From Sphingosinicella terrae (lineage in GTDB: Bacteria > Pseudomonadota > Alphaproteobacteria > Sphingomonadales > Sphingomonadaceae), in contig NZ_QDFY01000006.1 in the NCBI RefSeq assembly GCF_003347635.1, forward strand, positions 186,001 through 250,000: a DNA stretch of 64,000 bases, read 5' to 3'. The notes beneath the pieces were generated by a model that was not told the DNA's origin, did no database searches, and saw only the letters and a program-made list of their open reading frames with translations. Shown piece by piece: positions 10,412-18,860 of the stretch. A program made the position numbers and the translations under genes. Position 1 is the stretch's first letter. Each line of letters begins with the position of its first letter.

Positions 10412-13396
10412 TCATTGACCCGCAATTTTGTCATGTTCCGCGCGGAGATCTTCGTCAGCAGCGTCTCGGGCGTATCTATCCGCAATCTTGTGGAGCATAG
10501 CCGAGGTGCGCGGCTCACCTATCTTTCTGGCGAAATTCCGATACTTGTCCTCCAAGGCCCGCTCTTGCTTACCCCCTTCATAGAGAGCCTTCGAATAGAC
10601 GCCGCGTGAGTTGAAGGTCTCAACAGCGAAACCCTCTTCAAGGAGATCCGATCGCTCCTCCTCAATTACCTTACGGACCGAGCGATGTGGCCACGCACCG
10701 TCCTGTTCGTCAGGTACGGAGTGAGCGAGCGTATGCCCGATATAGTTTGCGGTAATGTCGACCCGGTCGTGTTCAATCGCGAGCGCCTTAAGCCGGTCGA
10801 TCCATGTCCGCAGAGAGCGATAGTCCACTGTGTCCCCTTCCTGACCCGGCACGAGCTTGAACTCGCTGAGGAGCGTGTACCCAGCTCTGGCCCTCGCAAG
10901 CTTCTGCTCCGACGCGGGCTCACTCGGCTCGTCGGACTTAGCCCGGAACACGTCCGAGATAATCGAAAAGTAGAACTCGGGATCGCTTGCCATGAGTCTG
11001 TGTATGCTAAGCGTCTTATCACGGAACCGGAAGATATCGAGATAATAGTACTCTCGCCTGGCCACTTCGAGCAGCTTGACGTCTTCCCGATGTGAAAGTT
11101 CCTCAAGAGCCGTTTCGACTAGGTGCGCTGAGAGTGCATCCATCGTTTGACCAGCCGCGCTTAACTCGGTTGGCAGTAAGTCTAGGATCGAGAAGAGAGT
11201 ACCCTGCGGCAATCGCCTGATCCTATCGCTGGCGGTGTGGAGTGCGGCACTCGCGCGACCTAAGTGTAGGTATGTCTCAACCGCTCGTTCTACGTCGGCA
11301 TCATCCCCTTTCAGCCGGAAGGGCTGCTTCTGAAGCCAATACTGCTTCTGAACCTCTTCGCCTAAAGATGCGACGAAGTCCCACGTTTCCCTCTGATCTG
11401 GCCAACCAACGAGCAACGCGGCGATGTCGCTGCCGGATGAACCAGCGCCATGCAGCGCCCGCACATAATCCACCCAAAGTGATGCAAACCTTTCGAGTGC
11501 CTGACTCGAAAGCGCGACGATGAACGAACGCGCTTCCTCATCCTGATAGAGGTCTGCAGCGAGTTCTTGGATGACCTCCATCGACAACACTCGCGCGGCG
11601 GTCTGGCCAAGGGTGTGGGGAAGTTTGACGGTGCGCACCGCGGCAAGAAGGGTAGGATAGCCTTCGGCAAGCAGGTCGTTCAGAGCCGCGGCACGCGCCG
11701 CCATGATTCTAACTTCACGTTCTTCGAAGGCGCCCGGAAGGTCGGGGACCCACTCGTCGAAGAGCCACCGGTACCGGTCCAGGGCAGCCAGCGGCTGGTA
11801 CTTCGCGAGCATTGCATCGAGTACCTGCAGCTCGTCTTCCGGGAGAGCCCAAGCCGCGTCCGCGAAGCTGCGGTGACGCGCTACTTTGTCGCGAACGGCA
11901 GCCCAAGCCGTGCGGCGTTCCTCGTCCTCGAGCGTCTCGAAATGTGCCTCCAGGCGCTCGTAGAACCGCTGGCGCATCTCGGTAGGAAAGTCATCAGACT
12001 CATCGATCAATGCCAACCACCGGTCGGGCTTTTCTGCGGCAAGCTCCAACGCTCGGTTGATGACGTGAACGTAAGTCCGGCGCACGTCGCCCACAGTGAG
12101 GGTGGCTTGCTCAGACGCCCCAGCATCTCGGAAGCGGGGTTTAGTAGTCAACGAGGTGGCTGAACGGTTCTGCGGCAAGAGGCTCAGTACTAAGCTCCAG
12201 CCGACAGCCTCGTACCTCGAAACGAGGGTGTCCAGCGCGGCCAGACGCTTTTCAAGGCGAGCGTGAGTACTAGGTAGCCAAGCTAAAAAGATGGTTCGGA
12301 GCGAGTTTATAGGCCGGTTGGAGAGCCGCCCTCCCTGGTCTCGTTCCGCCAGCTGGGCGAGGAGCAACGAAACTCTTTCCAAATACCTCGGATCCCAAGC
12401 CATCCTCTCCAGCGCCCACAAAACATCCGTGAGGGGGCTGCTGGAAGAGAGGAAGCCTTTCTTCTCCTGGAAAAGAGGACTGACCAGTCTTTCATCGCCC
12501 TCGAGCAGGTGCTCGAGGGCCGCCAACAAAGGGTCAGGGGCGGCCTCCATCAACACAGGTAGTTCGTCTCGGATGCTGATCAGGAGGCGCGTGTCCGTGG
12601 CCAAACCCGGAAGACCCTTTACTAGGTCGTTAACGAAGCTTTGCGGCTGAACCCCCGCAACCGAGAAGTTCGCCTGCTCGGCCAAAACGGCAATGTGAAG
12701 CAGCGTCGTCGAGAGCCCTGTTCTCAGCCAAGAGCTATATCCTGAGTCGCGAGGTGGGGCAGGAGCAAACGGATCGTCTTCATCCTGCTCGGGAACGATC
12801 GCGCCGAAGGCCTCCGCCGCTGCTTGCTCCAGTCGGTCCAGATTTGCGCGAGTGATGAGATGACCCAAATGTACGAAGGCATCGACGGGTGACCTCATTT
12901 GCCAGACGTCGCCGTGCAGGTCGATTGGAGCATCCTGGGTGCGAGAGAGGGGTCGGAGAGCCTCCTCCAGACGGGTGTAGTCGCCGTCAGCGGTCAACAT
13001 CCCCACTACCCGCCGATCCTCAGCAGAGGCGCCGTTCCATCCGCCTGCCAGCAGACTGGGCACGAGAGTTCGTCCCTCCGCGATCCATGCGGGGTTCGCC
13101 GGAGCGCCCCTAGGAATCGTTCGAGCGAGAATCGTGACGCTTCGTCCCGCCCGCCGAGCAAGCATCAATCCCTCTTCTTCAGAGATGCCCTCCATGGTGG
13201 CCAACGCCGCGCCCATGGCGTGGAACGACGGATTCCCGAGAAAATTATCGCTACCTCGCTTCTGATCGTGCCCGAGGCCGACAATTGTCGGGCCGGCTCT
13301 CGATAGCATCCCTGCATGAGGTGCGGCGCGATCTCTGGCCTTTGCCCATCTGCCGAGCGCAGGGATCGGATTGACGCTCCCGATTTGAGGCGACAT
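10412..13396 (-). CDS. Large 994-residue helical protein of unknown function
   Basis: A long single frame whose composition differs from its surroundings (two sampled rows are 53% and 50% G+C). The protein is predicted almost wholly alpha-helical with no signal peptide, membrane segment or Walker motif. The first ~65 residues look like read-through of foreign sequence. Family-like sequence seems to start at ISEEEGLMLARRAGRSVTIL. The C-terminus (GAWPHRSVRKVIEEE, FNSRGVYSKAL, GGKQERALEDKYR) reminds me of the C-terminal scaffold of very large proteins seen in defence islands, which carry an NTPase or nuclease N-terminal to it. It may therefore be a truncated large protein. Function not assigned. 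Confidence 0.7.
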   Translation of the reverse strand: MSPQIGSVNPIPALGRWAKARDRAAPHAGMLSRAGPTIVGLGHDQKRGSDNFLGNPSFHAMGAALATMEGISEEEGLMLARRAGRSVTILARTIPRGAPANPAWIAEGRTLVPSLLAGGWNGASAEDRRVVGMLTADGDYTRLEEALRPLSRTQDAPIDLHGDVWQMRSPVDAFVHLGHLITRANLDRLEQAAAEAFGAIVPEQDEDDPFAPAPPRDSGYSSWLRTGLSTTLLHIAVLAEQANFSVAGVQPQSFVNDLVKGLPGLATDTRLLISIRDELPVLMEAAPDPLLAALEHLLEGDERLVSPLFQEKKGFLSSSSPLTDVLWALERMAWDPRYLERVSLLLAQLAERDQGGRLSNRPINSLRTIFLAWLPSTHARLEKRLAALDTLVSRYEAVGWSLVLSLLPQNRSATSLTTKPRFRDAGASEQATLTVGDVRRTYVHVINRALELAAEKPDRWLALIDESDDFPTEMRQRFYERLEAHFETLEDEERRTAWAAVRDKVARHRSFADAAWALPEDELQVLDAMLAKYQPLAALDRYRWLFDEWVPDLPGAFEEREVRIMAARAAALNDLLAEGYPTLLAAVRTVKLPHTLGQTAARVLSMEVIQELAADLYQDEEARSFIVALSSQALERFASLWVDYVRALHGAGSSGSDIAALLVGWPDQRETWDFVASLGEEVQKQYWLQKQPFRLKGDDADVERAVETYLHLGRASAALHTASDRIRRLPQGTLFSILDLLPTELSAAGQTMDALSAHLVETALEELSHREDVKLLEVARREYYYLDIFRFRDKTLSIHRLMASDPEFYFSIISDVFRAKSDEPSEPASEQKLARARAGYTLLSEFKLVPGQEGDTVDYRSLRTWIDRLKALAIEHDRVDITANYIGHTLAHSVPDEQDGAWPHRSVRKVIEEERSDLLEEGFAVETFNSRGVYSKALYEGGKQERALEDKYRNFARKIGEPRTSAMLHKIADRYARDAADEDLRAEHDKIAGQ

Positions 13397-13469
13397 CGGA
13401 TGGGTGTGGCAGCCAGCCCGAAAGTGGTTGGCTGCTTAGGCGAGGGGATGGGCGAACGCGCAACCGTTT

Positions 13470-13499
13470 CCCCGGGTTCAAGTTCCACTCCTCCCGCCA
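13470..13499 (+). other. tRNA 3'-end-like sequence at island edge (candidate att site)
   Basis: The stretch contains GGGTTCAAGTTCCAC, a T-arm/loop look-alike, followed by CTCCTCCCG and a terminal CCA at 13497-13499, as in a serine- or leucine-type tRNA end. The T-stem pairs poorly and no D-arm, anticodon arm or 5' acceptor strand is visible upstream. It is therefore at most a 3' fragment, as left by integration at a tRNA gene. The flanking 13,397-13,720 holds no convincing gene. Confidence 0.3.
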
Positions 13500-13720
13500 T
13501 GAAACTGTGCAGGATTTTGAGCAGTGAAGCTTGGCCCCGCCTGCGCCCGGATGACGCGAAACAGCAAATTGAAAGCAATCCAACGGCGAAAATCCGTGGG
13601 CTTCAGCCTCGAGCCCTCACCAGCTTGAAAGCCGCTGGGTTGAACGGCCGATTCAGGCAACGATGATCGGCGCGGGGACCCCCTGTTATGGCGCGCAGTA
13701 GTCGTTCCCAAGCACCTCCT

Positions 13721-14659
13721 TTATTCTGATCCCCCACTCCCCAACCGCTCCGCCAAAAAATCCACGAACACCCGCACCCGCGCCGGCATGTTCGCCCCGC
13801 CGACGAACACCGCGTGGATGGTCTCGACGTCCCCGGGATTATATTCCTCCAGCACCGGCGCCAGCCGCCCGCTCGCCAGCTCCTCCGCCACGCTGAACGC
13901 CCCGACGCGGGCGATGCCGACACCGGCGGCGGCGAGCTGGCCTAGGGTCTCGCCATTGTTGGCTTCGATATTCCCGCTGACCGAGAGGGCATAGTCGCGG
14001 CCGTCCTTGCGGAAGGGCCAGATCGGCTCGGCGCGGCGGAAGTTGAAGCTGAGGCAATTGTGGCCGTGCAAATCCTCCGGCACGCGCGGGGTGCCGTGGC
14101 GGTCCAGATAGTCGGGTGAGGCGACGACGACGCGGCGGGTCTCGCCGAGCTTCCTGGCGGTGAGCGGGCTGTCGGCGAGCGGGCCGAAGCGGATGGCGAC
14201 GTCGGCCTGGCCGGCGGCGACGTCGACAAGCGTGTCGGTGAGGCCGATGTCGACGAGGATCTGCGGGTAAAGCTTCACGAACTCGCCGAGCATGGGCACG
14301 ACGCACAGGCGCCCGTGCGACAGAGCCGCGCTCACCCGCAACCGCCCGCGCGGGACGCCCTGGTCGGCAATCTCCTGCTCGACGTCGTCGAGATCGGCGA
14401 GGATGCGGCGGGCGCCGCACAGATAGGCATGGCCTTCGGCGGTCATGGTCAGCGCGCGAGTGGAGCGAAGCAGCAGCCGCACGCCGAGCCTTTCCTCGAG
14501 CCGGTCGATCGCGCGGCTGACGGCCGACGGGGTGAGGCCGAGGCGGCGGCCGGCGGCGGAGAAGCTGCCCTCGGCGACGACCGCGGCGAAGATCTCGAGC
14601 GAGCGGGCGCGGTCCTCGCGCGCCGCCGCCTTTGCCTGGGGTTCAAAGGTGCTTGACAT
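13721..14659 (-). CDS. LysR-family transcriptional regulator
   Basis: A 312-residue LTTR. The N-terminal winged helix-turn-helix spans roughly residues 20-80 (FAAVVAEGSFSAAGRRLGL, SAVSRAIDRLEERLG). The effector-binding domain follows, with the usual GRLRVSAALSHG opening. It is divergent from the aldo/keto reductase with a 73-base shared promoter region, the classic arrangement in which a LysR protein controls the adjacent gene. The closest style is the CrgA/AaeR-like group that regulates oxidoreductases. The ligand is unknown. Confidence 0.92.
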   Translation of the reverse strand: MSSTFEPQAKAAAREDRARSLEIFAAVVAEGSFSAAGRRLGLTPSAVSRAIDRLEERLGVRLLLRSTRALTMTAEGHAYLCGARRILADLDDVEQEIADQGVPRGRLRVSAALSHGRLCVVPMLGEFVKLYPQILVDIGLTDTLVDVAAGQADVAIRFGPLADSPLTARKLGETRRVVVASPDYLDRHGTPRVPEDLHGHNCLSFNFRRAEPIWPFRKDGRDYALSVSGNIEANNGETLGQLAAAGVGIARVGAFSVAEELASGRLAPVLEEYNPGDVETIHAVFVGGANMPARVRVFVDFLAERLGSGGSE

Positions 14660-14732
14660 CTGGCGGCCCTACTCCGGCCGCGCCGGGCCGTCCATCTATG
14701 CGCTCTCATCGCAAACGGAGGCGAGGCGGATC

Positions 14733-15767
14733 ATGGACTATCGGCAATTGGGAAGATCGGGCCTGCGCGTGCCGGCGCTCAGCTTCGGGACGGGCACGTT
14801 CGGCGGCAAGGGCCCCTTGTTCGGTGCCTGGGGGACCACCGACGCCCAGGAGGCGCGGCGGCTGATCGATCTCTGCCTCGAGGCGGGCGCGAACCTGTTC
14901 GACACGGCCGACGTCTATTCGGGCGGCGCGTCCGAGGAAGTGCTGGGCGAGGCGATCAGGGGGCGGCGCGGCGAGGTGCTGATCTCGACCAAGACCGGGC
15001 TGCCGATGGGCGACGGGCCGGCCGACTGGGGCGTGTCGCGATCGCGGCTGATCGGGGCGGTCGAGGCGTCGCTGAAGCGGCTCGGCACCGATCATGTCGA
15101 CCTGCTGCAGCTCCACGCGCTCGACGCGCACACGCCGGTCGAGGAATTGCTGGCGACGCTCGATAATTTGGTGGCGCAGGGCAAGGTGCGCCATGTCGGC
15201 GTCTCCAACTATCCCGGCTGGCAGCTGATGAAGGCGCTCGCCGTGGCCGACCGTCACGGCTGGCCGCGCTTCGTCGCGCACCAGGTCTATTATTCGCTGA
15301 TCGGCCGCGCCTACGAGCATGACCTGATGCCGCTCGGCGCCGACCAGGGCGTCGGCGCTTTGGTGTGGAGCCCGCTCGGCTGGGGGCGGCTCACCGGCAG
15401 GATCGGGCGCGGGCGGCCTGTGCCCGAGGGCAGCCGGCTGCACGACACGGAACAGTTCGCGCCGCCGGTGGGCGAGGACCATCTCCATCGGGTGATCGAC
15501 GCGATCGAGGCGGTCGCCGAGGAGATCGGGCGGACCGTGCCGCAGGTCGCGATCAACTGGCTGCTCCGGCGGCCGACCGTGGCGTCGGTGATCATCGGCG
15601 CCCGCAACGAGACGCAGCTGCGCGACAATCTCGGCGCGGTCGGCTGGACGCTGACGGCGGAACAGGTCGCGCGGCTCGACGCGGCGAGCGACGTGCTGCC
15701 GCCTTATCCGCACACGCCCTATCGCCAGCAGGAAGGCTTTGCCCGCCTCAACCCGCCGCTGGCCTGA
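14733..15767 (+). CDS. Aldo/keto reductase
   Basis: A 344-residue NADPH-dependent oxidoreductase of the TIM-barrel AKR superfamily. It begins MDYRQLGRSGLRVPALSFG and has the catalytic-tetrad neighbourhoods NLFDTADVYSGG (Asp, Tyr), LISTKTGL (Lys) and DLLQLHALD (His). The cofactor-binding end GARNETQLRDNLGAVGW is intact. The start follows GGAGGCGAGG; the longer in-frame extension overlaps the divergent lysR gene. It is followed after 15 bases by an MFS transporter, so the two are probably co-transcribed under the LysR regulator. Substrate unknown. Confidence 0.93.
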   Translation: MDYRQLGRSGLRVPALSFGTGTFGGKGPLFGAWGTTDAQEARRLIDLCLEAGANLFDTADVYSGGASEEVLGEAIRGRRGEVLISTKTGLPMGDGPADWGVSRSRLIGAVEASLKRLGTDHVDLLQLHALDAHTPVEELLATLDNLVAQGKVRHVGVSNYPGWQLMKALAVADRHGWPRFVAHQVYYSLIGRAYEHDLMPLGADQGVGALVWSPLGWGRLTGRIGRGRPVPEGSRLHDTEQFAPPVGEDHLHRVIDAIEAVAEEIGRTVPQVAINWLLRRPTVASVIIGARNETQLRDNLGAVGWTLTAEQVARLDAASDVLPPYPHTPYRQQEGFARLNPPLA

Positions 15768-15782
15768 CCCGGACGAACAGCC

Positions 15783-16955
15783 ATGAAACTCAATCCTCCC
15801 TTGCTCGCGCTCGCCGCGGGCGCCTTCGGCATCGGCGTCACCGAATTCGCGCCGATGGGCCTGCTGCCGGTCATCGCGACCGATCTCGGCGTGTCGATCC
15901 CCGCGGCCGGGCTGCTGGTCAGCGCCTATGCCTTGGGCGTGCTGATCGGCGCGCCGCTGATGACCTTGACGACCGGGCGGGTGGACCGGCGGACGCTCCT
16001 GGTGGGGCTCGCCGCCATCTTCACGCTCGGCAATTTCCTGTCCGCGCTGGCCGACGGCTACGGGATGCTGCTGGCGGCGCGGATCGTCACCTCCTTGAAC
16101 CATGGCGCCTTCTTCGGCGTCGGATCGATCGTCGCGGCGAGCCTGGTGCCGGCCGAGCGCCGGGCGGCGGCGGTCGCGGCGATGTTCATGGGCCTCACCA
16201 TCGCCAACGTCGTCGGCGTGCCGCTTGCCACCTGGGCGGGGGAGCAGCTCGGCTGGAGGGCCTCCTTCTGGGGGATAACGGGCCTCGGCGTGGCGATCAT
16301 GGCAGGGCTGCGGGCGACCTTGCCGGCGATGCCGGCGCCGGTCGGCGGACGGATCGGCGACGAGCTGCGCGTGCTGGCGCGCGGGCCGGTGCTCGGCGCG
16401 CTCGGCCTCACCGTGATCGGATCGAGCGCGATGTTCACCGTCTTCACCTACATCACGCCGATCCTGCAGAGCGAGACCCATGCCTCGATCGGCTTCGTGA
16501 CGGCGATGCTGGTCACCTATGGCGTCGGGCTCACCGTGGGCAACTGGCTGGGCGGGAAGTTCGCCGACAAGTCGGTGGACATGACCCTGATCGCCTCCTT
16601 GGGCGCGCTGTCGGCGATCCTGGTGGCGTTCGCACTGTTGAGTTCGTTTGCCGCCGCGGTGGCGGTGCTCGTGTTCCTGTGGGGCGTGGCGAGCTTCGCT
16701 TTGGTGCCGCCGCTGCAGGTGCGGGTGATGGAGGCGGCGCGGGCGGCGCCCAACCTCGCCTCGTCGGTCAATATCGGCGCGTTCAATCTCGGCAACGCGA
16801 TCGGCGCGGCGCTGGGCGGGGCGGTGATCGCCGGTGGGCTCGGTTATGCCGCGGTGCCGCTGGCGGGGGCGGCGACCTCGGCGCTGGGGCTGGCGGCGAT
16901 AGTGCTGGCGCGGCGGCGGGAGGGTCGTGAGGCGTTGCGGGCTGGGGCGCTCTAG
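15783..16955 (+). CDS. MFS transporter (DHA1, AraJ/PbuE-like)
   Basis: A 390-residue, 12-helix major-facilitator protein. TM1 carries the family sequence GVTEFAPMGLLPVIA, and loop 2-3 has LTTGRVDRRTLL, a motif A variant. The length and TEF motif place it with drug or sugar efflux proteins such as AraJ and YdhP. It lies 15 bases after the aldo/keto reductase and likely exports the substrate or product of that pathway, or a toxic compound that the LysR protein senses. Confidence 0.9.
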   Translation: MKLNPPLLALAAGAFGIGVTEFAPMGLLPVIATDLGVSIPAAGLLVSAYALGVLIGAPLMTLTTGRVDRRTLLVGLAAIFTLGNFLSALADGYGMLLAARIVTSLNHGAFFGVGSIVAASLVPAERRAAAVAAMFMGLTIANVVGVPLATWAGEQLGWRASFWGITGLGVAIMAGLRATLPAMPAPVGGRIGDELRVLARGPVLGALGLTVIGSSAMFTVFTYITPILQSETHASIGFVTAMLVTYGVGLTVGNWLGGKFADKSVDMTLIASLGALSAILVAFALLSSFAAAVAVLVFLWGVASFALVPPLQVRVMEAARAAPNLASSVNIGAFNLGNAIGAALGGAVIAGGLGYAAVPLAGAATSALGLAAIVLARRREGREALRAGAL

Positions 16956-17466
16956 GCGTTCTCATCGGGCGGCGGCGCGGGACCCGAGCGTGGGAATCGT
17001 CTCAAGCGAAGACGCGAAGACACGAAGGGGCCCGCTTCTCTCACGCGTCAGGCGTTTCCCGGGACGCCAGCCGCGCGGGAGGGACGGCGGATTTTGCGCG
17101 CGGAGGCGAAGACGCGGAGGGGCCACTCCGCGGACCTTGGCCGGCGCCGCCCTGGCAGAATGGATACTGGCCCGACTGCCGGCTGGACGAAGAAGCCGAA
17201 AAGCGGGCGTCCGAGCCGCGGATCGAGGCCCTGGAGCATCGGCTACTCATGGCCGACGCCACCGTTCCCGAGCGATCCAGACAAGCCGCCGCTCGCGGGG
17301 TCGGCGGCGCCGGCGCGGGGCACGCGGCGCGGCGGTGCACAGGACGAACAAGAGCCGCCGGCGCTTCGCCTCCCTCTTCGGGGGCCGGCGCGACGCTTTC
17401 GAAAGGGGCGCTTGCCGTCAACGTCGGGGGGGCGAAGCGCGCTCTTAATTAGTATTGTGTCCCCGT
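16956..17466. other. Non-coding stretch with interspersed repeats
   Basis: No credible gene was seen in these 510 bases. They contain two copies of a GAAGACGCG(A/G)AG-type repeat (about 16,999-17,024 and 17,105-17,131). The same motif family appears inverted near 33,537-33,566. Open frames here are short and arginine- or alanine-rich. Just before the next gene, an AT-rich patch (TTAATTAGTATTGTG) stands out from the surroundings. Confidence 0.55.
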
Positions 17467-17802
17467 TTATTGGCGGCTTTTGCGGGCGGCGTAGCGGGCG
17501 TCGCGGGCGAGCTTCTTTTCCGCTTCGGTGCGCGGCGGCGGAGCGGATCGCGGCTGTGCGGCTTCATCCGCCCGCGCCGCCTTCTCCGCAGCCTTTTCCT
17601 CTTTCGCGCGCTGCTCCGACGCCTTGCGGGATGCGCGCTCCTCGGCTTTCGCCGCTTCCCGCAATTCGCGCGCCGCCCGGCGCTCGGCGGCTACCTTCTC
17701 GTCGACCGGCGGTTTGGCGCGGAGCTTGTCGAGCGCCTTGCGCTTCGCTTCGGCGGCCTGGCCGACCCGGTCCTGGAAGGACGGATCCTTGTACGACTTC
17801 AT
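17467..17802 (-). CDS. DUF6481-like small charged protein
   Basis: A 111-residue, highly charged, mostly helical protein beginning MKSYKDPSFQDRVGQAAEAK. Lysine-, alanine- and glutamate-rich repeats (EERASRKASEQRAKEEKAAE) predict one long helix or coiled coil. The N-terminal FQDRVGQAAEAKRKAL pattern fits DUF6481 proteins found beside cold-shock genes in alphaproteobacteria. ATG 17802 was chosen; a GTG at 17814 would add four residues. It is last in a same-strand row of four small genes headed by a cold-shock protein. Confidence 0.7.
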   Translation of the reverse strand: MKSYKDPSFQDRVGQAAEAKRKALDKLRAKPPVDEKVAAERRAARELREAAKAEERASRKASEQRAKEEKAAEKAARADEAAQPRSAPPPRTEAEKKLARDARYAARKSRQ

Positions 17803-17842
17803 CTCTCGCGACACTCCCTTGCCCGACGGATCGGACGTTGCT

Positions 17843-18052
17843 CTACTTGCTCGCGAACTGGCCTGCCTCGGCCCCGAAATTCTCCTTGGCGAAGGCCCGG
17901 GCCGCCGCCGCGGTCTTGAAACTTTCCGGCTGCAGGGTCGACGTCACCAGCGGATAATGCTGCGAATTGTAGCGCGTCTCGCGGACGGTGAGGCGGACGA
18001 CGCCGTCCGCATCCTTGGCGATCAGGAACGGGCGCAGGGGAATTCTGGACAT
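17843..18052 (-). CDS. Small conserved-looking protein of unknown function
   Basis: A 69-residue soluble protein with no recognised domain. It is preceded by a good ribosome-binding site (CCGGAGAACCAC before ATG). The hydrophobic pattern (RPFLIAKDADGVVRLTVRET) predicts a small beta sheet followed by a helix containing FKTAAAARAFAKENF, an alpha-beta layout like that of short stress proteins. Third gene in the cold-shock row; 40 bases separate it from the DUF6481-like gene. Confidence 0.65.
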   Translation of the reverse strand: MSRIPLRPFLIAKDADGVVRLTVRETRYNSQHYPLVTSTLQPESFKTAAAARAFAKENFGAEAGQFASK

Positions 18053-18142
18053 GTGGTTCTCCGGATATTTGACGGCAGCAGCGACGCCGCGAAGAGTTTA
18101 TGGAAGCAGGCGATCGATCGAGGGATCAGGCCGGATTGTGGC

Positions 18143-18343
18143 CTATGAAGCGGCTTGCTCGGCGGCCTTCTCGTCCACGAGCTTCTGGCGCATCTTCTCG
18201 CCACGCTCGCTGCGAGCGGCCATCTCGGTCCAACGCGCCTCGGCGCGAAGCCAACGCTCACGAACATTGTCGAGCGTCGTCGCGGCGGCTCCGGCGCGGG
18301 CTTCCGCCGCGCGCTCCAGATAGAAATCATGCTGTGCAGACAT
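18143..18343 (-). CDS. Small helical protein of unknown function
   Basis: A 66-residue protein starting MSAQHDFYLERAAEARAGAA, predicted to be a two-helix hairpin (WLRAEARWTEMAARSERGEK). The phrase FYLERAAEARA followed by AL/TLDNVRERWLRAEARW is a pattern I associate with short alphaproteobacterial proteins of unknown role. The ATG follows GGAGCC. Second gene in the row after the cold-shock protein, with gaps of 83 and 90 bases on either side. Confidence 0.65.
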   Translation of the reverse strand: MSAQHDFYLERAAEARAGAAATTLDNVRERWLRAEARWTEMAARSERGEKMRQKLVDEKAAEQAAS

Positions 18344-18426
18344 AGCGGCTCCGATCCCGGGAAATCGGGCGGGTGCCCGCTGGCCCCCGCCCTCGTTCTT
18401 CCTCCGCTCAGAGCGGAGGCCGCCGC

Positions 18427-18633
18427 TTACGCCGCCTGCAGATTGACCGCGCTGGTCTTGCCGCGCCGGTCATTCTCGAGCTCGTAGGACAGGCGCTGTT
18501 CCTTTTCGAGGCTGTGCATCCCAGCCGCCTGCACGGCGCTGATGTGGACGAACGCGTCGTTGCCGCCCGCCTCGTTGGTGATGAAGCCGTAGCCTTTGGA
18601 CGTATCGAAAAACTTCACGGAGCCGATCGGCAT
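18427..18633 (-). CDS. Cold-shock protein, CspA family
   Basis: A 68-residue single cold-shock domain. RNP1 is KGYGFITNEAG and RNP2 is DAFVHISAV, both intact. Csp proteins bind single-stranded RNA or DNA and melt mRNA structure. AGAAGGAAT precedes the ATG. The leader (18,634 to about 18,760) contains a GAGACC-N7-GGTCTC hairpin at 18655-18673, in keeping with the structured 5' leaders of csp mRNAs. It heads a same-strand group of four small genes that may be co-expressed. Confidence 0.93.
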   Translation of the reverse strand: MPIGSVKFFDTSKGYGFITNEAGGNDAFVHISAVQAAGMHSLEKEQRLSYELENDRRGKTSAVNLQAA

Positions 18634-18860
18634 AACCCATTCCTTCTTGATGCGGAGACCGGGAGTCGGTCTCCTGGCGCTAGGAGAAGCGAGAGAAGGA
18701 AAGAGGAGCGCAAAGCACCAACGACCGTCACTTTGCGACTATAGCCTTCCCTATATAGGCATTCCGCGCCAAAAAGTAAGGGGCGGCGAGCATGGCAGGG
18801 CTGCAACCCCTATTCTCGACCGCCGATCTATATCCCCGCAACAGGAGCCGGAGCCTGCCG

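Noticed and set aside
13397-13500. Complete tRNA gene
   Set aside because: Only a 3'-end-like fragment; T-stem pairing is weak and no cloverleaf 5' half can be drawn.
13478-13711. 77-codon minus-strand frame at island edge as an integrase remnant
   Set aside because: No tyrosine-recombinase motif (R..HxxR..Y) visible; too short to support.
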